NCBI GenBank assembly: GCA_936936565.1
Contig: CAKZIX010000084.1
Coordinates: 1 to 37,435 of the forward strand
Direction of reading: 5' to 3'
Length of the DNA stretch: 37,435 bases
DNA from: an uncultured Nocardiaceae bacterium
GTDB lineage: Bacteria; Actinomycetota; Actinomycetes; Mycobacteriales; Mycobacteriaceae
Part shown: one piece after another, positions 1 through 7,951 of the stretch
How positions within the stretch are numbered: the first letter of the stretch is position 1
Layout of the letters: every line of letters starts with the position of its first letter
The notes under the pieces: generated by a model
Databases searched by the model: none
What the model was told of the DNA's origin: nothing
What the model saw: only the letters and a program-made list of their open reading frames with translations
Made by a program: the position numbers and the translations under genes

Positions 1-1
1 A

Positions 2-82
2 CCGCAGATCACCGCGCTCGTCGTCGAGTCCAGCTGCGGCGTCGACGGGCCACACCTGCTGGCCCGCAAAGACATCGGCTGA
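2..82 (+). CDS. C-terminal tail of an upstream gene (partial)
   Basis: An open frame enters from the left edge and ends at the TGA at 80-82, giving 26 residues ending in LLARKDIG. The codons are G/C-rich at third positions like the neighbouring genes, which supports real coding. In mycobacteria the gene before trxB is an anti-sigma factor (rsmA/Rv3912 next to sigM), so that identity is possible by position, but the visible tail is too short to recognise. Confidence 0.5.
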   Translation, partial: PQITALVVESSCGVDGPHLLARKDIG

Positions 83-97
83 GCATCTCGGGTCGAC

Positions 98-124
98 GGG
101 AACAAGGCCATCTACGCTTGTGTT
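98..124 (+). promoter_or_regulatory. Candidate SigH/SigR-type (ECF) promoter of trxB-trxA
   Basis: GGGAAC at 98-103 is followed after 18 nt by GTT at 122-124. This matches the GGAA(C/T)-N18-GTT pattern of the thiol-oxidative-stress sigma factors SigH (mycobacteria) and SigR (Streptomyces), whose established targets include thioredoxin operons. It lies about 40 bp before the trxB start. Confidence 0.5.
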
Positions 125-162
125 GATTGATGCGCACCGCCCGCCATGTCTGGAAGGCTCGA

Positions 163-1149
163 ATGACCACCGATTCTGTGATCCACGATCTGATCATCGT
201 CGGTTCCGGCCCCGCCGGATACACCGCAGCGGTGTACGCCGCCCGCGCCGAGTTGGAGCCGATCCTGTTCGAGGGCACCCAGTTCGGCGGCGCGCTCATG
301 ACCACCACCGAGGTGGAGAACTTTCCGGGCTTCCGCGAGGGCATCATGGGCCCCGATCTCATGGATCAGATGCGTGAGCAGGCAAAACGCTTCGGCACGG
401 ACATCCGCACCGAGGATGTCGACGAGATCGATCTGTCCCAGCCGGTGAAGACCGTGGTCGCCAACGGCGAGACGTACCGGGCGCACGCCGTCATCCTCGC
501 GATGGGCGCCGCGGCCCGCTACCTCAACGTGCCCGGCGAGCAGGAGTTGCTCGGCCGCGGCGTGAGCGCCTGCGCCACCTGCGACGGCTTCTTCTTCAAG
601 GGTCAAGACATCGTCGTGGTGGGCGGCGGCGACTCCGCGATGGAGGAGGCGACGTTCCTCACCAAGTTCGCCAACACGGTGACGGTCGTGCACCGCCGCG
701 ACGAGTTCCGCGCGTCGCGCATCATGCTCGAGCGCGCCAAAGCGAACCCCAAGATCACCTTCGTGACGAACTCCAAGGTCGTCTCGGTGCAGGGCGACAC
801 CAGCGTCACGGGCCTCACTCTGGAAGACACCGTCACCGGCGAGCAGCGCCAACTGGCCGCCACCGGCATGTTCGTCGCGATCGGTCACGATCCGCGCAGT
901 GAACTGGTCAAGGGGCAGGTCGAGCTCGACGACGAGGGCTACGTCAAGGTCGCCACGCCCGGCACCGCCACGACAGTCGACGGCGTGTTCGCCGCCGGCG
1001 ACCTCGTCGACCACACCTACCGCCAGGCCATCACCGCCGCAGGCACCGGTTGTGCCGCCGCGCTCGATGCCGAGCGCTGGCTCGCCGCCAACGGCGACAT
1101 CAGCTCCAACACGCTCGACCACGCCGGTCAGCGCGTCGTCACTCCGTAA
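163..1149 (+). CDS. trxB: Thioredoxin reductase
   Basis: FAD-dependent NADPH:thioredoxin oxidoreductase of 328 aa, the usual family length. The FAD-binding GSGPAGY motif is at residues 14-20, the redox CATC pair at 137-140 followed by DGFF, and the NADPH-binding GGGDSA at about 154-159. The C-terminal FAD motif ends in an AAGD-type segment. The ATG at 163 is preferred over the in-frame ATG at 127 because GGAAGG lies 6 nt before it and the protein then begins directly before the Rossmann fold. It is followed after 37 bp by thioredoxin, its substrate, in one operon, and both are probably induced by disulfide stress from the SigH-like promoter upstream. Cytoplasmic. Confidence 0.96.
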   Translation: MTTDSVIHDLIIVGSGPAGYTAAVYAARAELEPILFEGTQFGGALMTTTEVENFPGFREGIMGPDLMDQMREQAKRFGTDIRTEDVDEIDLSQPVKTVVANGETYRAHAVILAMGAAARYLNVPGEQELLGRGVSACATCDGFFFKGQDIVVVGGGDSAMEEATFLTKFANTVTVVHRRDEFRASRIMLERAKANPKITFVTNSKVVSVQGDTSVTGLTLEDTVTGEQRQLAATGMFVAIGHDPRSELVKGQVELDDEGYVKVATPGTATTVDGVFAAGDLVDHTYRQAITAAGTGCAAALDAERWLAANGDISSNTLDHAGQRVVTP

Positions 1150-1186
1150 TCCGGCGCGCCGGGTAGCCACAACCGAAGGAATCACT

Positions 1187-1507
1187 GTGCCCACGATCAC
1201 CGTCACCGACGACTCGTTCATCTCCGATGTGCTGCAGAGCGAAAAGCCTGTGCTCGTCGATTTCTGGGCCGAATGGTGCGGTCCGTGCAAGATGGTCGCG
1301 CCGGTGCTCGACGAGATCGCCCGCGATCACGGCGACAAGCTGACCATCGCCAAGCTCGACATCGATGCCAATCCGCAGACGCAGCGGGAGTATCAGGTCA
1401 TGTCCATCCCGACGATGATCCTGTTCCAGGGCGGTCGCCCCGCCAAGCAGATCGTCGGCGCCAAGGGCAAGGCCGCCTTGTTGCGAGAACTCGCCGACGT
1501 CATCTGA
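1187..1507 (+). CDS. trxA: Thioredoxin
   Basis: Small dithiol protein of 106 aa that reduces cytoplasmic disulfides and is recharged by the TrxB encoded just upstream. The active site WCGPC covers residues 30-34 within the canonical FWAEWCGPCKM context, and the cis-proline SIPT motif follows at about residue 74. The start is the GTG at 1187, chosen because CGAAGGA lies at 1174-1180 and because the protein then begins MPTITVTDDSF as in the mycobacterial TrxC family. The longer open frame in phase upstream overlaps trxB and is spurious. Confidence 0.96.
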   Translation: MPTITVTDDSFISDVLQSEKPVLVDFWAEWCGPCKMVAPVLDEIARDHGDKLTIAKLDIDANPQTQREYQVMSIPTMILFQGGRPAKQIVGAKGKAALLRELADVI

Positions 1508-1569
1508 CATAGTCGGCGACTGAACAGGAATATCGCCCGCAATCCCGCGTCGCGATTCAGCGATTCGGG

Positions 1570-1575
1570 TATAAC
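1570..1575 (+). promoter_or_regulatory. Possible -10 element for cwlM
   Basis: TATAAC preceded by GGG stands in the 160-bp trxA-cwlM spacer, 93 bp before the cwlM start. No good -35 hexamer is visible, so this is only a candidate; cwlM might alternatively be read through from trxA, since no terminator hairpin is seen between them. Confidence 0.3.
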
Positions 1576-1667
1576 TCTGCGACAATCTACCGATGGTCCG
1601 CGCCTGCGGCCCCCGTAGCGACACCTCGCGTCGCCGCGCACGTGGAGAAGAGGAAGGCTCGACAAGC

Positions 1668-2831
1668 ATGCACCGACTCGGTTACGGCGATGTTGGACCT
1701 GCCGTCGCAGAGGTTCGGGGCACCTTGTCTGGCCTCGGATTTCTCGACGAGAACGTGAAGTGGATCGCGCCCGACGCGGAGTTCGACGACGCGCTCGACG
1801 GCGCCGTCCGAGCGTTCCAGCAGCAACGCGGATTGCTCGTCGACGGTGTCGTCGGCCCGGCCACCTACCGCGCACTCAAGGAAGCGGCGTACCGCCTCGG
1901 TGCACGCACGCTCATCTACCAATTGTCGGCGCCGCTGTACGGCGACGACGTCGCCGCGTTGCAGCGCAAACTGCAGGAACTCGGCTTCTACGTCGATCGT
2001 GTCGACGGCTACTTCGGCGCCCGCACCCATGAGGCGCTGTCGGCGTTTCAACGGGAGATCGGCCTGTCCGCGGACGGCATCTGCGGCCCGGACACCATCC
2101 GGTCGCTCGATCTGCTCGGCGCCCGCGTCAGCGGCGGCAACCCGCACCGCATCAACGAAGAAGAAATCGTGCGGCGGTCCGGTCCGCAGCTCACAGGCAA
2201 GCGCATCGTCATCGATCCAGGTCTCGGCGGCGACGATCGCGGCACTGCGGTGCCCACCGAGTACGGCGACGTGTACGAGTCCGAAATTCTGTGGGATCTT
2301 GCCTCGCGCCTCGAGGGCCGTATGGCTGCCACCGGCATGGAGACGTTCCTGTCGCGCGCCTGGGGTGCGAACCCCACCGATGGTCAGCGCGCCGAAACCT
2401 CGAATGCGTTCGACGCCGACCTGCTCATCTCGTTGCGCTGCGCGCACAGCGCCAGCCCGTCCGCCAACGGCGTCGCCACGTTCCACTTCGGAAATGCACA
2501 CGGCTCGTCGATGATCGGCCAGGTGCTCGCCGGCTTCATTCAGCGCGAAGTGGTCGCCCGAACGTCGTTGCAGGACTGCCGAACTCATCCGCGTACCTGG
2601 GATCTGTTGCGGCTCACGAAGATGCCGACGGTCCAGGTCGACATCGGCTATCTCACCAACGAATACGACGCCCAGGTGCTTACCACGCCGCGGATGCGTG
2701 ATGTCATCGCCGAGGCCATCCTGATCGCCGTCAAGCGGCTGTACCTGCTCGGCCAGGACGATCAGCCCACCGGCACTTACACTTTCGCGGAACTGCTCGC
2801 CGAAGAGCTGGCCGCAGCGGATCGCCGCTGA
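1668..2831 (+). CDS. cwlM: CwlM-like regulator of peptidoglycan synthesis (inactive amidase homologue)
   Basis: 387-aa protein with two peptidoglycan-binding (PG_binding_1) repeats at about residues 3-75 and 82-150, followed by an Amidase_3-type domain from about 175 to 365. There is no signal peptide, so it should be cytoplasmic. The zinc-ligand motif of true amidases (DxGHGG) reads DPGLGG here, and the usual SIHAN histidine block reads SLRCAHS, so catalytic zinc binding is doubtful. This agrees with mycobacterial CwlM, which is a PknB substrate that stimulates MurA rather than cutting the wall. The ATG at 1668 is chosen for the purine-rich GAGAAGAGGAAGG at 1645-1657 and the homologue-like N-terminus. 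Its neighbour on the other strand is the usual Rv3916c-type gene. A decayed copy of its last third lies just downstream. Confidence 0.88.
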   Translation: MHRLGYGDVGPAVAEVRGTLSGLGFLDENVKWIAPDAEFDDALDGAVRAFQQQRGLLVDGVVGPATYRALKEAAYRLGARTLIYQLSAPLYGDDVAALQRKLQELGFYVDRVDGYFGARTHEALSAFQREIGLSADGICGPDTIRSLDLLGARVSGGNPHRINEEEIVRRSGPQLTGKRIVIDPGLGGDDRGTAVPTEYGDVYESEILWDLASRLEGRMAATGMETFLSRAWGANPTDGQRAETSNAFDADLLISLRCAHSASPSANGVATFHFGNAHGSSMIGQVLAGFIQREVVARTSLQDCRTHPRTWDLLRLTKMPTVQVDIGYLTNEYDAQVLTTPRMRDVIAEAILIAVKRLYLLGQDDQPTGTYTFAELLAEELAAADRR

Positions 2832-2890
2832 ATCCTGCTGCGCGGCAGGTCGTTTGCGCTAGTTTGCCAGCGAGGTGATCGATCCGGCTG

Positions 2891-3044
2891 TCGTGGCCGA
2901 ACGGCTGTATACCACGCGATCGGCTGCGGCTCGACACAATGCCTGTCTACATCAGCTGTCTCACAAGCGAATACAACGCTCAGGTACCCACCGACGATCA
3001 GCGAGGCAATCCGGCTCGCCACCAAGCGGTTTCCGTTGCTCGGC
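2891..3044 (+). pseudogene. Decayed duplicate of the 3' part of cwlM
   Basis: Between cwlM and the convergent gene lies a frame-broken copy of cwlM codons for about residues 293-362. In the frame of the ATG at 2939 the relic reads DRLRLDTMP then VYISCLTSEYNAQV, against DLLRLTKMP and VDIGYLTNEYDAQV in cwlM, with three residues deleted. After a frameshift, EAIRLATKRFPLLGG at 3003-3047 matches EAILIAVKRLYLLGQ; the underlying 42 nt (3003-3044 against 2712-2753) agree at about 31 positions. It has no start signal and no continuous frame, so it is a remnant of a tandem duplication and not a gene. Confidence 0.8.
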
Positions 3045-3056
3045 GGCTCGAACCGC

Positions 3057-3749
3057 TCAGCAGGCGCCGACCTTCGCCGACTGCACGATCGGCGTCATCG
3101 TCAGCTGGGCGGCGGAAAGCAGTTGCTCGAGCGCATACTCGACGTCTTCTTTCCAGCCGTGGTCGCTGTCCAGCTCCAGCCGCAGGCGCGGGAATCGGTG
3201 GTGCGGCGCAACGACTTCGAAGCCGACGTCTTCCAGAAAGTCGGACGCGATCATGCACGTGTCCGGCGAGCAATCCATGGCCGCGGTCGCGCTCGGCGTG
3301 CTGGTGACGGTCGTCGGCTGTGGCCGGATGCCGAACGCCTCGAGCGCACGCACGCCGCGGCGGACGAGATCGGCGACGACCGCCTGCACCAGTCGGTTGC
3401 CCAAGTCTTCGGCGGTGAGCGACGACAGCGGCTCCAATCGCAGCGCGGTGAGGAGAATCGCGTCGGCACTCACCGGCGATGTCGGGAACAGCCCGGCGCG
3501 CGGCACTGCGCCCGGCGGGGCGTAGATCGCGCAGCCGGCGGGATAATTGTCGATCAGCACGACCTGGCCGCACGAACCCCAATCGAGCATGACCTTCGAC
3601 AACCACGCTTCTTTCTCGAACACCGGGTCGGCGAACTGATGCGAGTCCGCCGCTACCGCCGGATCGATCTCCCAGAACACGCAACGCCGCGCATGAGACG
3701 GCAGCTTGTCTAGCCCGGCGAGGGTGAGGGCCGTGACAGTCGTCGACAC
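3057..3749 (-). CDS. Acetyltransferase-like conserved protein (Rv3916c type)
   Basis: 230-aa cytoplasmic protein without signal peptide or membrane segment. Its position between cwlM and parB and its overall look match the mycobacterial Rv3916c family, often annotated as GNAT-family N-acetyltransferase; the segment QVVLIDNYPAGCAIYAPPGAVPRA resembles the family's substrate and beta-strand region. The substrate is unknown. The start is a GTG at 3749 with GGAGG about 11 nt upstream. It ends near the cwlM relic and runs convergently to cwlM. The assignment to GNAT rests on recognition of the family and not on a visible, fully conserved CoA motif. Confidence 0.7.
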   Translation of the reverse strand: MSTTVTALTLAGLDKLPSHARRCVFWEIDPAVAADSHQFADPVFEKEAWLSKVMLDWGSCGQVVLIDNYPAGCAIYAPPGAVPRAGLFPTSPVSADAILLTALRLEPLSSLTAEDLGNRLVQAVVADLVRRGVRALEAFGIRPQPTTVTSTPSATAAMDCSPDTCMIASDFLEDVGFEVVAPHHRFPRLRLELDSDHGWKEDVEYALEQLLSAAQLTMTPIVQSAKVGAC

Positions 3750-3894
3750 GCTGTGCTCAGCCTCCCAGCTCGCAGTTGTGTGGCGTCCATTTATCAGGAT
3801 AGGCGATCAGTCGTTTCCGCCTCGGGGTGAAAAACACGCTGTCACAGTGACGTATCAGGCCGACGTAGCCACTGGGCCCGAAATTACGTCGATG

Positions 3895-4869
3895 TCACTC
3901 GTTCTGCCGCTCCATCAACGTGACGATACGCTGCAGGTCGTCCACCGAACCGAACTCGACGACGATCTTTCCCTTCCGCTTCCCGAGGCTCACCGTCACG
4001 CGGGTGTCGAAGGACTCGGACAACCGTTCGGCGACATCTTGCAGACCCGGCATCTGGATCGGCTTGCGACGCGGCGTCGGGGGAGCGGTGTCGACGTCCT
4101 CGCGGTTCGCGAGCGTCACCGCCTCCTCCGTCGCGCGCACCGACAGACCTTCGGCGACGATACGCGCCGCCAGTGCCTCCTGCGCATCCGAACCGCTTTC
4201 CAGCGCGAGCAACGCACGAGCATGCCCGGCCGACAGGACGCCGGCCGCGACCCGCCGTTGCACCGCGATGGGTAGTTTCAGCAACCGGATCATGTTGGTG
4301 ATCACCGGTCGTGAACGGCCGAGCCGGCTCGCCAGCTCTTCATGCGTAACCTCGAACTCCTCGAGCAACTGCTGGTAGGCCGCCGCCTCTTCGAGGGGGT
4401 TCAACTGTGCACGGTGGATGTTCTCCAGGAGCGCGTCGCGCAACATCGCGCCATCGGAGGTCTCGCGGACGATCGCGGGAACTCGCTCCAGACCGGCCTC
4501 CTGGCTGGCTCGCCAGCGACGTTCGCCCATGACGAGCTGGTACCGCGGCGGCCGCCCGCCGATGCCGGCGGCAATCTGACGCACCACGATCGGTTGCATC
4601 AATCCGAATTCGCGGATCGAATGCACCAATTCGGCGAGGGCCTCCTCGTCGAACACCTGGCGCGGCTGCTTCGGATTCGGCTCGATATGTTCCGGCTTGA
4701 TCTCGCGGTAGACGGCGCCGGCCGGGATCTCGTCGACAATCGCCGTCGTCACCCGTTCACCAATGATCACGTCAGCGGCAGCGGTGCCGAGCCCGGGACC
4801 GTCGGCGGGTCCGGTCGGGATCAGCGACGCAAGTCCGCGCCCGAGCCCGCCCTTCTTCGTCTGGCTCAT
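3895..4869 (-). CDS. parB: Chromosome-partitioning protein ParB
   Basis: CTP-dependent DNA clamp of 324 aa that loads at parS and spreads to organise the origin. The N-terminal KKGGLGRGLASLIP tag, which contacts ParA, is at residues 5-18. The nucleotide-binding motifs include GERRWR at 115-120 and ENIHRAQLNPLEEA at about 150-163. The helix-turn-helix reading parS covers about 174-196, and a C-terminal dimerisation segment ends in LMERQNE. The ATG overlaps the parA stop by 4 bp (ATGA), so the two are translationally coupled. Many candidate parS targets lie within 6 kb. Confidence 0.97.
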   Translation of the reverse strand: MSQTKKGGLGRGLASLIPTGPADGPGLGTAAADVIIGERVTTAIVDEIPAGAVYREIKPEHIEPNPKQPRQVFDEEALAELVHSIREFGLMQPIVVRQIAAGIGGRPPRYQLVMGERRWRASQEAGLERVPAIVRETSDGAMLRDALLENIHRAQLNPLEEAAAYQQLLEEFEVTHEELASRLGRSRPVITNMIRLLKLPIAVQRRVAAGVLSAGHARALLALESGSDAQEALAARIVAEGLSVRATEEAVTLANREDVDTAPPTPRRKPIQMPGLQDVAERLSESFDTRVTVSLGKRKGKIVVEFGSVDDLQRIVTLMERQNE

Positions 4870-5816
4870 CGGCTGACGGCCTCGTTCCGAGCCGCGATCT
4901 CACGCCCGGCGTCGAGATAGCTCATCGCGCCGCGGGAGCCGGGGTCGTAATCGAGAACCGTCATCCCGTATCCGGGCGCCTCCGACACCTTCACGCTGCG
5001 CGGGATTACCGACTTCAGCACCGCGTCGCCGAAGTGACTACGCACCTCGTCGGCCACCTGATCGGCCAGTTTGGTCCGGCCGTCGTACATCGTCAGCACG
5101 ACGGTTGAGACATGCAGCGCCGGGTTCAGGTGTGACTGCACGAGCTGGATATTGCGGAGAAGTTGGCTCACGCCCTCCAGCGCGTAGTACTCGCACTGAA
5201 TCGGAATCAACACCTCCTGCGCCGCGACCATCGCGTTGACCGTCAGCAAGCCCAGCGACGGCGGGCAGTCGATCATGATGAAGTCGACGTCGATCTGATC
5301 GAGAACCTCGGGGGAGAGCGCCCGCTTGAGGCGGCTTTCGCGCGCGACCATGGAGACCAGCTCGATCTCCGCTCCGGCAAGATCGATCGTTGCTGGGATG
5401 CAGAACAGACGCTCGCTGTGCGGACTCTGCTGGATCGCATCCATCGCCGTGATCTCACCGATCAGCATTTCGTACGTCGACGGCGTGCCCGAGTTGTGCG
5501 CGACACCCAGCGCAGTGCTCGCGTTGCCCTGTGGATCGAGGTCAACCACCAGCACCGTCAGACCCTGCAGCGCCAGTGCCGCGGCCAGATTGACCGCAGT
5601 CGTGGTCTTGCCGACTCCGCCCTTCTGATTCGCGATCGTGATTACTCGCCGCGTCTTCGGCTTCGGCAATGCCGCCTTCGGGTGCAGCACCTGACTTGCT
5701 CGGTGGGCTTCGGCGGCGATCGGCGTATCCATCAGGCTCCCGTAGGGATCCGGGCCAAAGTCCGAACTGTTCGTTTCACGTGAAACTCGCCCGTACTGGA
5801 AATCGCCATCCGCCAT
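4866..5816 (-). CDS. parA: Chromosome-partitioning ATPase ParA
   Basis: Deviant Walker ATPase of 316 aa that binds DNA non-specifically and drives origin movement together with ParB. The Walker A motif KGGVGKTT is at residues 65-72, with the ParA signature lysine at the start of the motif, and DCPPSLGLLTVNA is the Walker B region. The first 55 residues form a linker typical of actinobacterial ParA. The ATG at 5816 has GAGGAG at 5823-5828, six bases away. Codons 11-15 (VSRET) are written by a complete parS site, so the gene carries its own centromere element. In relatives rsmG lies immediately upstream; here 4.5 kb intervene. Confidence 0.97.
   Translation of the reverse strand: MADGDFQYGRVSRETNSSDFGPDPYGSLMDTPIAAEAHRASQVLHPKAALPKPKTRRVITIANQKGGVGKTTTAVNLAAALALQGLTVLVVDLDPQGNASTALGVAHNSGTPSTYEMLIGEITAMDAIQQSPHSERLFCIPATIDLAGAEIELVSMVARESRLKRALSPEVLDQIDVDFIMIDCPPSLGLLTVNAMVAAQEVLIPIQCEYYALEGVSQLLRNIQLVQSHLNPALHVSTVVLTMYDGRTKLADQVADEVRSHFGDAVLKSVIPRSVKVSEAPGYGMTVLDYDPGSRGAMSYLDAGREIAARNEAVSR
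5773..5786. promoter_or_regulatory. parS site inside parA
   Basis: GTTTCACGTGAAAC, the perfect 14-bp ParB-binding palindrome, located in codons 11-15 of parA. A parS in the parA coding start is common in this group of bacteria. Confidence 0.93.
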
Positions 5817-6014
5817 GGACTGCTCCTCACACCTGATGAACGTGAATCCGCTGCGCTACGCATCCGTCGCGCGGCCCCACCGTTGGCCCCGACCGGGCCC
5901 GAAACTTGCTGCCGCACCGCGACTTCGTCTAGCTTGCCAGGCCGCTTCGTTGATTCAAAGCGACGCATCTGAATCGTGAAGAGTTGCACCCGCAGACCGG
6001 CGTGTCGTGCGCGT

Positions 6015-6028
6015 GTTCCACGTGAAAC
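6015..6028. promoter_or_regulatory. parS site
   Basis: GTTCCACGTGAAAC, one mismatch from the perfect palindrome and extended by flanking T and A to a 16-bp TGTT...AACA form. It lies 65 bp before the 32-bp repeat array. Read on the + strand in the frame TTC-CAC-GTG it continues to a stretch reading RASLSLA, faintly like the RsmG N-terminus. Confidence 0.9.
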
Positions 6029-6092
6029 ACGATGTCGGATGTGTCGTGCGCGCCAGTCTTTCACTGGCCGTGGACGGGGTCCACTGGCGCGG

Positions 6093-6188
6093 TGTCCACA
6101 CCCGATCTGCGCTGAGCTGCTCGCTGTCCACACCCGATCTGTGCTGAGCTGCGCGGTGTCCACACCCGATCTGCGCTGAGCTGCTCGC
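6093..6188. repeat. Three tandem 32-bp repeats with DnaA-box-like cores
   Basis: Units start at 6093, 6125 and 6157; the first and third are identical and the second differs at four positions. Each begins TGTCCACACCCGATCT and continues with GCTGAGCTG. The preceding base plus TGTCCACA gives G/C-TGTCCACA, 8 of 9 matches to the actinobacterial DnaA box TTGTCCACA. The 32-bp period is close to three helical turns and is not a multiple of three, so it is not a protein repeat. A role as DnaA-binding iteron is an inference. Confidence 0.85.
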
Positions 6189-7474
6189 TACCGGTCTCCG
6201 ACGGCCCAAATCGGCTCACATCAGCAAACGCACGCCACCGGACGCCAAACGACGCTCGCCGCTGACCGACCGCCGGCTCATGCAGATCGACTCGCTAATG
6301 ACGGCGAGAGTTGTCCAATCGCCGACGCGCCCACCTTTCGCAGACCCGATTCATCCAACTGTGAAATCGCCAAGAATCACGACCGCATCAACAGCGATGA
6401 AACCGACCGCCGAACCCATAGCTGCGGGGCCCGCGTGGCGACAACGCGAGCGCACCAACGCGTGAAGCAAGTCCCCACACAGCTCGAAGGCGCCGGCGAA
6501 CACGCACCTCCCGACAGACGCAGCGACCTTCTCCACACCAGCCCCGTCAGAGATGCCGCGAGCCGTCTCCACCAGCCGCACCGCCAGAGATGAACGACCT
6601 CGGTCGCCTGGCCAAATCCACGCCCATCGCAGCCACGTACCCTCCACGAGGACGGACCTCCTCCGCATCCGCACCGCCAGCCGACATCGCGCGAACCCGC
6701 GCCTTTAGGGGCAGTTGATCGGTGCGCTTGCTTCTGCAGTCTCAGCCGCCTTCTTGCTGCGGAACCCCTGCCGAATGCCTCCGCTGCGCTGGAGAAGCTG
6801 TCCTCGCGCCGACACAAGCCACGGTTCGCTGGGGTGCGAATTCAGTGGGCACACTTCGCTGATCGCTCGGCCGTGATCGGACCCGCCAACAGGATGCTTC
6901 CGGTGTGCGAGCTCGGACGCATACAGGGTCCGCGCTCGTACGCGCCGCCTGCCAGACGCTGTCGTCGTACGTGCTTCGCCAATAGACACGCGCTTCGCCA
7001 GACCAAGCACTGATCGCCCCCCTCCGAACCACCGCCATCCTTGCCCGCCGACGTCCCGCCCCGCACGAATTGCACGCAGCTTCTTAACCCTGGCGGCTGG
7101 CAGCAACCCCAAAATTTCGACCAGACCGCGTACTAGCGTCACACTGACGAATATCCAGAATGTGTCGTCAGCTGAGAAGGCCTCTCGCAGGGCAGTCGCG
7201 AAGCTAGACCGCATCACGGGCATGGTCGCAAATTCGGAGCAGGCAGCTTCGTACCGCTCCAAAATTCGACCGCCAGCCGGCGAAAGTTGACCCTCATCGC
7301 TCCGCGCGCGTCGCTCTCTAGCTTCGCAACCGTTCGGTCGACCGCCGATCTCCCCACGCCATCGGTCAAGTCGGTCGAACGTCCGCACATTCTCGGCGGA
7401 CGGTGGCACCCCCGGACTGGCAAGGGCGGTGGTTCTCCTCGACGGCGAGCGGCGATCTCACCACCGATCGACGA

Positions 7475-7588
7475 GTTCGCCATGTCGAACTGGACCGGCG
7501 ACCCGTCCGGCGAGAGTTGTCTCTCGCCGAGCGCTACTGGGTCGACCCATCGCTCACGCCCCGTCGTGATGATTGCCTGCTCATCGGC
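7475..7588 (+). pseudogene. Decayed, inverted fragment of the rsmG 5' end
   Basis: On the + strand, opposite to the intact rsmG, the 26 nt at 7516-7541 match the rsmG coding strand (complement of 10985-11010) at 24 positions, including 17 in a row, and encode LSLAERYW against LSLAEQYW. In the same frame, HVE stands 12 codons before LSL where rsmG has its parS-encoded HVE, over a corrupted parS-like GTT...GAAC at 7475-7490, and LLIG follows where rsmG has GLIG (10 identical nt at 7579-7588), with a net two-codon insertion. The later RsmG methyltransferase motifs are absent. Confidence 0.6.
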
Positions 7589-7937
7589 CAGGCGGCAGCC
7601 GCCGCGATGAGGGTGACCCCGGCTACAAAATTCCCCGCCGAGCGGCGCGATCCAGCACCGGAGTCCACCGTCTGACCGGTTCAGCGTCCGCGTCTGAATG
7701 GATCCCTCTTCCGCGTCTGACCGACCCGTTCTGGATCAGCGGGCCCGCTCATCTCGTCCACATACCTCGGCTGCGGCGAGTCGCTTCCCGCACGGCTGGT
7801 AGACGCCCATCGCTCTACGCGCCTGATGCCAATTTCCGCGGCCGGCACCCGGTCCGCCTCGACGCATGGCGGGTGGCCTCAGGCTGCGATGCGATCGCCG
7901 ACCTGATCTGGAAGGGGACTGTTCCGCGCCTCCGCGC

Positions 7938-7951
7938 GTTCCACGTGAAAC
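7938..7951. promoter_or_regulatory. parS site
   Basis: GTTCCACGTGAAAC, same one-mismatch variant as at 6015-6028 and on the rsmG start. It stands in the gene-poor segment about 350 bp beyond the rsmG relic. Confidence 0.9.

Noticed and set aside
112..1290. 392-codon minus-strand frame over trxB and trxA
   Set aside because: Antisense to two well-identified genes, low-complexity Val/Ala/Gly/Asp-rich product.
2875..3525. 216-codon plus-strand frame over the cwlM relic and the acetyltransferase gene
   Set aside because: It is out of frame with the cwlM similarity and antisense to the acetyltransferase-like gene for most of its length.
6351..6674. 107-codon minus-strand frame with a protein-like C-terminal half
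   Set aside because: No ribosome-binding site before its ATG and a third-position pattern that is weaker than in true genes here.
6705..7409. 234-codon minus-strand frame in the gene-poor segment, with a short hydrophobic stretch (FWIFVSVTLVRGLVEILGLLP)
   Set aside because: No ribosome-binding site, codon use unlike neighbours, no family recognised; other frames of similar length overlap it. A remnant gene cannot be excluded.
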